From Rhodospirillaceae bacterium (GTDB lineage: Bacteria; Pseudomonadota; Alphaproteobacteria; DSM-16000; Inquilinaceae), in contig JACKIG010000014.1 in the NCBI GenBank assembly GCA_020638595.1, forward strand, positions 73,728 through 137,727: a DNA stretch of 64,000 bases, given 5' to 3'. The stretch's first letter is position 1. Each line of letters begins with the position of its first letter. Shown here piece after piece: positions 46,748 through 55,237 of the stretch. The notes below the pieces were generated by a model. That model saw only the letters and a list, made by a program, of their open reading frames with translations. It did no database searches and was not told the origin of the DNA. The position numbers and the translations under genes are program-made.

Positions 46748-48106
46748 CTACGCCGCAGCCCCCCGCGGCTGGGGACCGGGGGCACGGTGTGCCAGCCGCC
46801 GCCACTTGCCTGCGGCCAGGCCCAGCGCCGCCAGCGCCTGGACTGCGACCGGTACGGTGCTGGCGACCGGGTTGCCGTCCAGGGTCGGCACGAAGGCCTG
46901 GACCACTTCATCGGCGTCGGCGGCGTGGAGGAAGGCGGGGATCAGGATATAGAGCACAGCCAGGTAGACCAGGGCGGCGAGATGCCCGCGCTGGCGCTGG
47001 CTGTCCAGCGTCAGGGCATGGAGCAGGGCGATATCGCGCACGGCGAACAGCAGCAGTGCCGCGGTGAACACCGCGAAGCCCATCGCGTCCCGGCTGCCGC
47101 CGTACAGGAACGCGGCGACGGTCGCGCCCGCGCAGCCCAGGCAGACGATCCCGCTGACCACCCAGCTGGGGGTCCGGGTGGTCGCCCGGCCGAACGCGCG
47201 GGCGCCCAGGTCGTGCAGCCACCCGCGCAGGTGCGTGACGCCCTTGGGCTCGGTGAACGCGGCGAAATAGGTCAACGCCAGCGCCGTCATGAAGGCCACG
47301 AAGACCTGGGCGCCCAGACGCCCGGCCGGCAGGGGCAGGCCGGCGCGCCCGACGACGATATGGATGCCGGCCAGATAGGCCGGCAGGAACACCGAAAAGG
47401 CCAGCCAGCCGACCAGTCCCGTCCGGCATTGCAGCTCCAGCCGCATCAGCCGGTAGCAGCCGAAGACGGCCCACGCGACAAAGACCAGGCAGGACGCGAA
47501 CAGGAAGTCGAAGGTCGGGATGTCGACCCCGTACCAGGAGAGGTGGTCTGACGCCCGCGACGGCTCGGAATACAGGACGGCACCGATGATGAACGGCAGG
47601 GTCGCCACGATGGCCAGGGCCTGGGTCAGCGTCACGCGCAGCCGCAGCCGCTGCGGCCGGCCGCGAAGCAGCAGCAGCGACAGGAACATCGCCGTCGCCT
47701 GGCCCAACAGGCCGCTGGCGTACAGCCGGGCCGGCAGGAAATCGTCGCCCGCGGCCTGGGTCGCACCGGCGATGACGGCGAGCGGCAGGCACGCCAGCGC
47801 CCCGTACCAGACATAGACGGTGCTGCCGAACAGCTTGCCCCAGGTCATCGCCCATGGGCCGATGGCCGACATGCGCTGGCTGTCCCAGGTGCGGTCGACG
47901 ACCTCGCCCAGAACGCTGTCGGCGGCCAGCCGCGTGCCCCACAGCACCAGCAGGATGCCGATGGCGGTGTTGGCCGTGGCCGCGGCCGATTCCATCGATC
48001 CGCTCATCCATCCCACGGCGATCAGCAGGCCGAGGATCAGCGGCATGGCGATCATGCGGTGGGCGGAACACTCCAGCCGCAGGTTGCGGACGAATTCCGG
48101 GTTCAT
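46748..48106 (-). CDS. ABC transporter permease-like membrane protein
   Basis: This 452-residue multi-spanning protein has roughly ten to twelve membrane helices. It begins with ATG at 48106 overlapping the stop of the ATP-binding gene (ATGA), so both are one unit. ABC-2 type exporters have this layout. No substrate clue is visible. The C-terminal tail is hydrophilic and Pro/Arg-rich. Confidence 0.82.
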   Translation of the reverse strand: MNPEFVRNLRLECSAHRMIAMPLILGLLIAVGWMSGSMESAAATANTAIGILLVLWGTRLAADSVLGEVVDRTWDSQRMSAIGPWAMTWGKLFGSTVYVWYGALACLPLAVIAGATQAAGDDFLPARLYASGLLGQATAMFLSLLLLRGRPQRLRLRVTLTQALAIVATLPFIIGAVLYSEPSRASDHLSWYGVDIPTFDFLFASCLVFVAWAVFGCYRLMRLELQCRTGLVGWLAFSVFLPAYLAGIHIVVGRAGLPLPAGRLGAQVFVAFMTALALTYFAAFTEPKGVTHLRGWLHDLGARAFGRATTRTPSWVVSGIVCLGCAGATVAAFLYGGSRDAMGFAVFTAALLLFAVRDIALLHALTLDSQRQRGHLAALVYLAVLYILIPAFLHAADADEVVQAFVPTLDGNPVASTVPVAVQALAALGLAAGKWRRLAHRAPGPQPRGAAA

Positions 48107-49062
48107 GCCGACCACCGTTCCTGGTTCGCCTGCGGGCCGTCCTTGCGCAGGCGGTCGCGATAGACCTGCTGCATCGGCCGGACCTCTTCCGCCAGCCCCG
48201 CCACCGGCAGGCCGCTGCCGATCAGGTCGGCCAGCAGGCGGCGCTGGGCCGCCAGGTCGCCGGCGAAGCCGAAGCTGGCCACCGTGGCGCCGGTCAGCAG
48301 CACGCCGTCGACGCCGTGCCGTGCGGCCAGCGTTGCCGCCAGGTCGTCCACGGGCTCGCTGAGGACGAGGCGCAGCTGGCGCAGGGCCGCCGGCTCGCCG
48401 GAGATGGGGCAATGCTCGACCACCCGGCCGTCGCGCAGGATCAGCATGTGGGTGGAGTAGTCCTCCAGCTCCGACAGGATGTGGCTGGAGACGATCAGCG
48501 TCATGCCGCTGGCCGAGAGAGTGCGCAACAGCTGCGACAGGCTCTCGCGCGCTTCCGGATCCAGGCCGGCGGCCGGCTCATCCAGCAGGACCACGTCGGG
48601 TTCGTGGATGATGGCCTGGGCGATGGCCAGGCGCTGGCGCAGGCCGCGCGACAGGGTGCCGGCGCGCTGGTCCAGCCGGTCGCGCAGGTTCAGGCGCTCG
48701 GCCGTCCGCTCCACCGCCTGGCGCCGCCCGGCCGGGGCGATGCCGTTGGCGGCGGCGTGAAACTCCAGGCAATGGCGCACCGACAGGTCGTCATAGAGGC
48801 CGAAGAAGTCCTGCAGGAACCCCATATGCTTGTGCGCCCGCCGCGGGTCGGCCAGCACGTCGAGCCCGGCGACGACGACGGACCCGGCGAACGGCATCTC
48901 CAGCCCCGCCATGCAGCGCATCAGCGTCGTCTTGCCGGCGCCGTTGGGGCCGACCAGGGCGGTGATCGTGCCGCGGTCCACCCGGCAGTCGACGCCGAAC
49001 AGGGCGCGCTGCGTCGGATAGTCGAAGATCAGTCCGTCGACCTGGACGACCGCCGCGTTCAT
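48103..49062 (-). CDS. ABC transporter ATP-binding protein
   Basis: This 319-residue ATPase has Walker A GPNGAGKTT, Q-loop FLQDFFGLYDDLS, ABC signature LSRGLRQRLAIAQAI, Walker B VVLLDEPAAGLD and switch His SSHILSE. A C-terminal extension of about 90 residues follows. This is the ABC-2 exporter class (CcmA-like). It overlaps the permease gene by four bases. The ATG at 49062 has GGGGGGAGCGG before it. The pair is probably an exporter of unknown substrate. Confidence 0.9.
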   Translation of the reverse strand: MNAAVVQVDGLIFDYPTQRALFGVDCRVDRGTITALVGPNGAGKTTLMRCMAGLEMPFAGSVVVAGLDVLADPRRAHKHMGFLQDFFGLYDDLSVRHCLEFHAAANGIAPAGRRQAVERTAERLNLRDRLDQRAGTLSRGLRQRLAIAQAIIHEPDVVLLDEPAAGLDPEARESLSQLLRTLSASGMTLIVSSHILSELEDYSTHMLILRDGRVVEHCPISGEPAALRQLRLVLSEPVDDLAATLAARHGVDGVLLTGATVASFGFAGDLAAQRRLLADLIGSGLPVAGLAEEVRPMQQVYRDRLRKDGPQANQERWSA

Positions 49063-49098
49063 CCGCTCCCCCCGATCCACTGTCGGCCCCAGGGCTAA

Positions 49099-49163
49099 AG
49101 CAGGATGACATCAGGCCGACTGGGCCTGATGTCTGACTCCTGCTCCACTTCAGGCTCTAGACG
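49099..49163. repeat. palindromic intergenic element with TCAGGCTCTAGACG tail
   Basis: GACATCAGGCC (49107-49117) pairs perfectly with GGCCTGATGTC (49123-49133). An outer AGCAGGA/TCCTGCT pair (49099-49105, 49138-49144) extends the hairpin. The flank TCAGGCTCTAGACG (49150-49163) is identical to 52217-52230 next to another palindrome. It lies between the gabD stop and the ABC gene start and may also terminate transcription. Confidence 0.55.
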
Positions 49164-49202
49164 GTATCCGGGGCCGAAATATGGCGCGGGGCCCGGGAAT
49201 GG

Positions 49203-50663
49203 CTACCGGTCCAGGCCGCCGAGGCAGAGATACTTGACCTCCACGAATTCCTCGATGCCGTAGCGCGAGCCTTCGCGGCCGATGCCGCTTTCCTTCACGC
49301 CGCCGAACGGCGCAATTTCCGTGGAGATGATGCCGGTGTTGATGCCCACCATGCCGTATTCCAGCCCTTCCGACACCCGCCAGATGCGCCCGACATCGCG
49401 GGCGTAGAAGTACGACGCGAGGCCGAATTCCGTGTCGTTGGCCATGGCGATGGCCTGCTGTTCGCTGGAGAAGCGGAAGACCGGGGCCAGCGGCCCGAAC
49501 GTCTCCTCCTTCGTCACCTTCATGGCGGTGGTCACGCCGCTCAACACCGTCGGCTGGAAGAAGGTGCCGCCCAGGGCGTGGCGGCCGCCGCCGACCGCGA
49601 CCTTGGCCCCCTGGGCAACGGCGTCGGCGATGTGCTCCTCCACCTTTTCCACCGCGGCCATGTCGATCAGCGGGCCCTGCTGGGCACCGGCCTCGGTGCC
49701 GTCGGCGACCTTCAGGGCGGCGACGGCGTCCACCAGCTTGGCCACGAACGCGTCGTAGACGCCGTCCTGTACCAGCAGGCGGTTGGCGCATACGCAGGTC
49801 TGGCCGCTGTTGCGGTATTTCGAGGCGATGGCGCCGTCCACCGCGGCATCCAGGTCGGCGTCGTCGAAGACGATGAAGGGAGCATTGCCGCCCAGCTCCA
49901 TCGACATCTTCTTCACCGTCGCCGCGCATTGCGCCATCAGCTGCTTGCCGACTTCGGTGGAGCCGGTGAAGGTCAGCTTGCGCACGATGGGGTTGCCGGT
50001 CAGCTCCCCGCCGATGGCGCCGGACCCGCCGGTGACGACGCTGAAGATGCCGGCGGGGATGCCGGCGCGCTCCCCCAGCTCGGCCAGCGCCAGGGCCGAC
50101 AGCGGTGTGGCCGTCGCCGGCTTGACCACCATCGGGCAGCCGGCGGCCAGCGCCGGGCCGGCCTTGCGGGTGATCATGGCGGCGGGGAAGTTCCACGGCG
50201 TGATCGCCGCACAGACGCCCACCGGCTCTTTCACCACGATGATGCGGCGGTCGGGCAGGTGCGTCGGAATGGTGTCGCCGTAGACGCGCTTGCCCTCTTC
50301 GGCGAACCACTCGACGAAGCTGGCGGCATAGGCGATCTCGCCGCGGCTTTCGGTCAGGGTCTTGCCCTGCTCCGCGGTCATCAGCTGGGCCAGGTCTTCC
50401 TGGTTGGCCATGATCAGGTCGAACCAGGCCTTCAGGACCTTGCCCCGGTCCTTCGCCGTGCGGGCGCGCCAGTCGGGCCAGGCCCGGTCCGCCGCCGCAA
50501 TGGCGCGGCGCGTCTCTTCCGCCCCCAGCTTCGGCACGGTGGCGATGGTTTCGCCGGTCGCCGGGTTGGTCACGGCGATCGTCTCGCCGCCGTCGGCGTC
50601 GATCCACCGGCCGTCGACATAGCATTGCTGACGCAGCAGGGTGGGGTCGCTCAGGTGCAGCAT
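49203..50663 (-). CDS. gabD: succinate-semialdehyde dehydrogenase
   Basis: This 486-residue NAD(P)-dependent aldehyde dehydrogenase of the GabD type oxidises succinate semialdehyde to succinate in GABA breakdown. It has ITPWNFPAAMITRKAGPALAAG, catalytic Glu in MELGGNAPFIVF, nucleophile Cys in NSGQTCVCANR, and KEETFGPLAPVFRF. No GABA aminotransferase gene is adjacent. The start ATG at 50663 matches the family (a short MLHLSDPTLLRQQCYVDG leader); the upstream open frame is antisense reading. Confidence 0.92.
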   Translation of the reverse strand: MLHLSDPTLLRQQCYVDGRWIDADGGETIAVTNPATGETIATVPKLGAEETRRAIAAADRAWPDWRARTAKDRGKVLKAWFDLIMANQEDLAQLMTAEQGKTLTESRGEIAYAASFVEWFAEEGKRVYGDTIPTHLPDRRIIVVKEPVGVCAAITPWNFPAAMITRKAGPALAAGCPMVVKPATATPLSALALAELGERAGIPAGIFSVVTGGSGAIGGELTGNPIVRKLTFTGSTEVGKQLMAQCAATVKKMSMELGGNAPFIVFDDADLDAAVDGAIASKYRNSGQTCVCANRLLVQDGVYDAFVAKLVDAVAALKVADGTEAGAQQGPLIDMAAVEKVEEHIADAVAQGAKVAVGGGRHALGGTFFQPTVLSGVTTAMKVTKEETFGPLAPVFRFSSEQQAIAMANDTEFGLASYFYARDVGRIWRVSEGLEYGMVGINTGIISTEIAPFGGVKESGIGREGSRYGIEEFVEVKYLCLGGLDR

Positions 50664-50840
50664 GGGTGGTGTCCTCGGAATGTCTTGCCGTGGGGTCCGC
50701 CGGTGGAGGCCTTGCGTCCGACGGCGCTGATTGCCGATGAGTATACCGCCTGAACCGCCGTCATCCCATCCGGCCCATGCCGGGCGTGCCCGGCGCGGGC
50801 CTTGTCCGACGCCCCTTCTCACGGCCCGGTGCACGGAATA

Positions 50841-50856
50841 CGATCGATATCGATCG
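50841..50856. promoter_or_regulatory. 16-bp perfect palindrome upstream of the patatin gene
   Basis: CGATCGATATCGATCG is a perfect palindrome about 70 bases before the patatin start codon. It could be an operator for a dimeric regulator. Its simple sequence makes chance occurrence possible. Confidence 0.3.
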
Positions 50857-50924
50857 GTCTCTGGACAATTGAGGGTGGGGCCGGGACGCTGGCAGGGCAA
50901 TCCTTGCATTGGGGGAATGGCGGG

Positions 50925-52151
50925 ATGCGCACGGTGATTTGCAGTGATCGCTGGAACCGGGTCGTCGGTGTCGCTGCCCTTGTCTTGGGCCTGGTCGTGG
51001 CAGGGTGCGCGCTTCCGCAGCGCGGTGCAGCCGTCCCGAGGGACGACACGTCCCGGGCTGCCGTCCCCGGCATCCCGAATGCACGGTTCTCGCTGGGCGA
51101 CGGGCTGACCGCGATGGCCGAGGAAGCGATCGCGGGGATCGAGCGCGAGCGCGCCGCCGTGGCCCGCGCCGGGGGCGATCCCGACCGTCTGCCGCCCGCC
51201 CATTTCCTTGCCGTCTCCGGCGGCGGGGAGGATGGCGCCTTCGGCGCCGGCTTGCTGGTCGGCTGGACGCAGACGGGAACACGGCCGCAGTTCAAGCTGG
51301 TCACTGGCGTCAGCACGGGCGCGTTGACCGCCCCCTTCGCTTTCCTCGGGCCGGAGTACGACGACCGCCTGCGCGCCGTCTATACCGACATCACGGCCGC
51401 CGACATCTTCGAGGAGCGGGGCTTCACGGCGGCCCTGTTCGACGACGCGATGAGCGACACGTCGCCCTTGCGCCATACGGTCGAGCGCTACGCCGACGCG
51501 GAGATGCTGCGCCGCATCGCCGAAGAGTACGAGAAGGGCCGGTTCCTGTTGATCGGCACCACCGATCTCGATGCCCGCCGGCCGGTGGTCTGGAATATCG
51601 GCGCTATCGCGGCCAGCGGCAGCCCCGATGCGCTGGACCTGTTCCACACCATCCTGGTCGCATCCGCCGCCGTGCCGGGTGCCTTCCCGCCGGTGATGAT
51701 CGACGTCGAGCTGGATGGGCAGCCGTATCAGGAGATGCATGTGGACGGCGGCGCCTCGGCCCAGGTGTTCGTCTATCCCCCCTCGCTCGATCTCAGCGAA
51801 GCCAGGGGGCGCGGCAACGCCCGTGACCGCGTCGCCTATGTCATCCGCAATGCCAGGCTGGACCCCGATTGGGCGGATACCGAGCGCCGGACCCTCAGCA
51901 TCGTCGGTCGCGCCGTGTCGTCGCTGATCCAGAGCCAGGGGATCGGCGACCTCTACCGCATCTATCTGACGACCCGGCGGGACGGTGTCGCGTTCAACCT
52001 TGCCTATATCGGTCCTGACTTCGACGTGCCCTTGGAGGAGCCGTTCGATCCCCGTTACATGCGGGCGTTGTTCGACTACGGCTACGCGCTGGGCCGCAAC
52101 GGCTATCCGTGGCAGCATGCCCCGCCCGGGTTCCACGAGCTGACGGACTGA
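50925..52151 (+). CDS. patatin-like phospholipase lipoprotein
   Basis: This 408-residue predicted lipoprotein has a lipobox ending at C28 (VVAGC). The patatin domain has the oxyanion loop SGGGEDGAFGAG, nucleophile S130 in GVSTG, and catalytic D274 in DGG. It is expected to hydrolyse acyl esters or phospholipids at the envelope. GGGGGAATGGCGGG lies before the ATG at 50925. It is convergent with the flavoprotein gene at 52224. Confidence 0.9.
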   Translation: MRTVICSDRWNRVVGVAALVLGLVVAGCALPQRGAAVPRDDTSRAAVPGIPNARFSLGDGLTAMAEEAIAGIERERAAVARAGGDPDRLPPAHFLAVSGGGEDGAFGAGLLVGWTQTGTRPQFKLVTGVSTGALTAPFAFLGPEYDDRLRAVYTDITAADIFEERGFTAALFDDAMSDTSPLRHTVERYADAEMLRRIAEEYEKGRFLLIGTTDLDARRPVVWNIGAIAASGSPDALDLFHTILVASAAVPGAFPPVMIDVELDGQPYQEMHVDGGASAQVFVYPPSLDLSEARGRGNARDRVAYVIRNARLDPDWADTERRTLSIVGRAVSSLIQSQGIGDLYRIYLTTRRDGVAFNLAYIGPDFDVPLEEPFDPRYMRALFDYGYALGRNGYPWQHAPPGFHELTD

Positions 52152-52179
52152 TCGCGGGCCGCTCTATTTCATATCGTTG

Positions 52180-52230
52180 GAGCCCGATCCGATGACGTCG
52201 GTCCGACGTCATCGAATCAGGCTCTAGACG
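52180..52230. repeat. long palindrome with shared TCAGGCTCTAGACG tail
   Basis: Bases 52180-52201 and 52203-52224 form a 22-bp inverted repeat around a single T, with only two mismatched positions and an inner perfect 11-bp arm beginning GATGACGTCGG. TCAGGCTCTAGACG (52217-52230) is shared with 49150-49163. It lies between convergent genes and includes the flavoprotein stop codon. It is probably a dispersed intergenic repeat acting as a bidirectional terminator. Confidence 0.6.
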
Positions 52231-53441
52231 ACATTGCGCTCGACCAGCGGGTCGTTGCGCAGGATCCGGTCATAGCCCAGCGGCGACAGGTCCAGGCTGC
52301 GATAGGCGCCGTGGGCGATCAGTTCGGCGATGCCGCGGCCGACGGCGGGGGACTGCTGCAGGCCGTGGCCGCTGAAGCCGTTGGCGAACAGCAGGTTGGG
52401 CACGTCGGGATGCGGCCCCAGGATCGCGTTCTGGTCCAGCGTGTTGTAGGCGTAATGCCCGGCCCAGGCGCGCACCAGCTTGATCGCCTCGAAGGCCGGA
52501 ATGCGGTGGGCGAGGGTCGGCCAGAGGGTCTCGTCGAACAGGTCGTAGTCGACGTCGAAATCCAGGCAGTCGGGGTCGCGGTCGGGCGGCGGCGAGGTGC
52601 CGCAGATGAAATGCGTCCCCTCCGGGCGGACATAGGCGCCCGTCGGGTCGATCACCAGCGGCAGGTCACGCGGCGGCTCGCGGCAATCGAAGACGAAGAC
52701 GAAGCGCTTGCGCGGCCGCACCGGCAGGTCCAGCCCGGCCATGGCGGCGATCGCCGCCGCGCGGGGGCCGGCGGCATTGACCAGGGTGCCGCAGGCGATG
52801 CGCCCGCCCTGGCGCAGGCCCACGGCCGCGATGCGCGGGCCGGCCCGCGCGACGTCCACGACCTCGTCCGCCAGGTAGGTGACGCCCAGCGAGCGCGCCT
52901 TGGCGCGGAAGGCGACCAGCAGCGAATAGGCGTCGTACCAGCCTTCGCCGTGCTCGCCGTAGGTGCCGGCGGCCAGGTCGTCGGTGCGGAGATACGGGAA
53001 CCGTGCCCGAAGATCCGGCGGATCCAGCCAGGTGATCGGGGCATTCGCCGCCCGCTGCACCGTGTGGTTCGCCCGCAGCGTCTCCAGCCCGGGCGGGGTG
53101 GCCAGGAACAGATAGCCCCGCTCCACCAGGCCGATATCGGGCGCCGTGCCGTCGACCGCCAGGTGCCGGCCGACCTCGCGGAAGAAGGCGAAGCCGAACT
53201 GGGAGATGGCGATGTTGACGGCGGCGGAGAACTGCTGGCGGATGGACGCCGCCGACAGGGTCGTGGAGCAGGTGGCATAGGACGGGTCCTTCTCCACGAC
53301 CGCAACGGTGCCGTTGAAGGCCGCGTCGGCCGCCAGGAAATAGGCGATGGCGCTGCCGATGACTCCGCCGCCGGCAATGACGACGTCAAAGCCGCTATTC
53401 GACGGTGACACTCTTGGCGAGGTTGCGGGGCTGGTCGACAT
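52224..53441 (-). CDS. FAD-dependent amino-acid oxidase-like protein (DAO family)
   Basis: This 405-residue flavoprotein has VVIAGGGVIGSAIAYFLA (FAD motif near residue 20), a SAASIRQQFS flavin-site segment, and GFSGHGLQQSPAVGRGIAELI near the C-terminus, the pattern of sarcosine oxidase/FOXRED-like DAO enzymes. The substrate (a secondary or D-amino acid) is unknown. The 5' end overlaps the upstream glmS gene by 47 bases if ATG 53441 is used; a GTG at 53411 would shorten the overlap to 17. Confidence 0.85.
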   Translation of the reverse strand: MSTSPATSPRVSPSNSGFDVVIAGGGVIGSAIAYFLAADAAFNGTVAVVEKDPSYATCSTTLSAASIRQQFSAAVNIAISQFGFAFFREVGRHLAVDGTAPDIGLVERGYLFLATPPGLETLRANHTVQRAANAPITWLDPPDLRARFPYLRTDDLAAGTYGEHGEGWYDAYSLLVAFRAKARSLGVTYLADEVVDVARAGPRIAAVGLRQGGRIACGTLVNAAGPRAAAIAAMAGLDLPVRPRKRFVFVFDCREPPRDLPLVIDPTGAYVRPEGTHFICGTSPPPDRDPDCLDFDVDYDLFDETLWPTLAHRIPAFEAIKLVRAWAGHYAYNTLDQNAILGPHPDVPNLLFANGFSGHGLQQSPAVGRGIAELIAHGAYRSLDLSPLGYDRILRNDPLVERNVV

Positions 53442-55218
53442 CCGTGCCCTTCATGATGGCGGTGTGATAGGCGAGAAGCTGGACCGGGATGGCGTAGAGG
53501 ATCGGCGCCACGAAGGGATCGACATCCGGCAGCGCGATGGCGGCCACCGCATCGCGGCCCAGCCGGTCCGCCCCGTGCGCATCGGAAAAGACGATCACCT
53601 TGCCGCCGCGCGCTTTCACCTCTTCGACGTTGGAGGCGGTCTTGTCGAAGACGGTGTCCTTGGGCGCGATGACGATCACCGGCACGGTCTCGTCGATCAG
53701 GGCGATGGGGCCGTGCTTCATTTCGCCGGCGGCATAGCCTTCGGCATGGATATAGCTGATTTCCTTCAGCTTCAGCGCCCCTTCCAGGGCCAGCGGAAAG
53801 CTGGTGCCGCGGCCAAGATAGAGGACGTCGCGCGCCTCGCCGACGAAATGGGCCAGGTCGCGGATGCGGTCGTCATGGGTCAGAACTTCCACGGCCCGCG
53901 ACGGCACCTCGCGCAGGGCCGCCGCCAGCGCCGCCTCGCGCGCCTGGTCGATGGTACCGCGCGCCCGCGCCGTGGCGATGGCCAGGCACGCCAGCACGGC
54001 CAGCTGGGTGGTGAACGCCTTGGTCGATGCCACGCCGATCTCCGGCCCGGCCAGCGTGTGCAGGACGGCGTCGCTTTCGCGGGCGATGCTGCTTTCCGGC
54101 GCGTTGACCACCGACACGATATGCTGCATCTGCGTCTTGGCATAGCGCAGCGCGGCCAGCGTGTCGGCGGTCTCACCGGACTGGGAGATGAACAGCGCCA
54201 GCCCCCCTTCGGGCAGCGGTGCTTCGCGGTAGCGGAACTCCGACGCCACGTCGATTTCCACCGGCAGGCGGGCCAGCGTCTCGAACCAGTATTTGGCGAC
54301 CAGTCCGGCATAGAAGGCGGTGCCGCAGGCGACGATGGTGACGCGCGGCACATGGGCCAGGTCCACCGACAGCTCCGGCAGGGAGATGCGCCCGGTGGTG
54401 GGGTGGACGAAGGCGTTCAGCGTGTCGCCGATGACCTGCGGCTGCTCGTAGATCTCCTTCAGCATGAAGTGGCGGTAGCCGTCCTTGCCGATCAGGGCAC
54501 CAGACAGCGCCGTCTGGCGGATCGGCCGCTCCACCGGCTGGTTGGCGGCATCATAGATCTCCGCCCGGTCCAGGCTGAGGACGGCCCAGTCGCCTTCATC
54601 CAGGTAGCAGATGCGATCGGTGAGCGGCGCCAGCGCCATGGCGTCGGAGCCGAGATACATCTCCCCCTTGCCGTAGCCGATGGCCAACGGCGAGCCACGC
54701 CGCGCGCCCACCATCATCCCGTGCTCGCCGGTGAAGATGATGGCCAGCGCGAAGGCGCCATCCAGATGTCCCAGCGCCTTGGCGACCGCTTCCTTCGGCG
54801 GGTGCTGTTCGTCCAGATAGCGCGTGATCAGGTGGGCGACGATCTCGGTATCGGTGTCCGTCTCGAACCTGTGGCCCAGGGCCGTCAGCTCGTCGCGCAG
54901 CTCCTGGAAATTCTCGATGATGCCGTTGTGCACGACGGCGACGCGCGAGGTCGCGTGGGGATGGGCATTCACCTCCGTCGGCTTGCCATGGGTCGCCCAG
55001 CGGGTGTGGCCGATGCCGACCGTGCCGGGCAGGGGATCCGCCGCCAGCAGGGTTTCCAGGTTGCCCAGCTTCCCTTCCGCCCGCCGCCGTTCGATGCGGC
55101 CGTTGACCAGGGTGGCGACACCGGCGCTGTCGTAGCCGCGGTATTCCAGCCGCTTCAGACCGTCCACCAGCAGGGGGGCGACCTCGCGCTCCGCCAGGAT
55201 CCCGATGATTCCACACAT
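53395..55218 (-). CDS. glmS: glutamine-fructose-6-phosphate aminotransferase
   Basis: This 607-residue enzyme makes glucosamine-6-phosphate. It has an N-terminal glutaminase with catalytic Cys2 (CGIIGILA), TRWATHG, two SIS domains (ACGTAFYAG, ISQSGETADTLAAL, LGRGTSFPLALEGALKLKE), and the C-terminal LAKSVTVE end. It is followed by the DAO-like gene and preceded by glmU (19-base gap), so glmU-glmS is one transcript. I saw no glmS ribozyme, as expected outside Gram-positive bacteria. Confidence 0.97.
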   Translation of the reverse strand: MCGIIGILAEREVAPLLVDGLKRLEYRGYDSAGVATLVNGRIERRRAEGKLGNLETLLAADPLPGTVGIGHTRWATHGKPTEVNAHPHATSRVAVVHNGIIENFQELRDELTALGHRFETDTDTEIVAHLITRYLDEQHPPKEAVAKALGHLDGAFALAIIFTGEHGMMVGARRGSPLAIGYGKGEMYLGSDAMALAPLTDRICYLDEGDWAVLSLDRAEIYDAANQPVERPIRQTALSGALIGKDGYRHFMLKEIYEQPQVIGDTLNAFVHPTTGRISLPELSVDLAHVPRVTIVACGTAFYAGLVAKYWFETLARLPVEIDVASEFRYREAPLPEGGLALFISQSGETADTLAALRYAKTQMQHIVSVVNAPESSIARESDAVLHTLAGPEIGVASTKAFTTQLAVLACLAIATARARGTIDQAREAALAAALREVPSRAVEVLTHDDRIRDLAHFVGEARDVLYLGRGTSFPLALEGALKLKEISYIHAEGYAAGEMKHGPIALIDETVPVIVIAPKDTVFDKTASNVEEVKARGGKVIVFSDAHGADRLGRDAVAAIALPDVDPFVAPILYAIPVQLLAYHTAIMKGTDVDQPRNLAKSVTVE

Positions 55219-55237
55219 GGCCGCTTATCCTGTGCCG

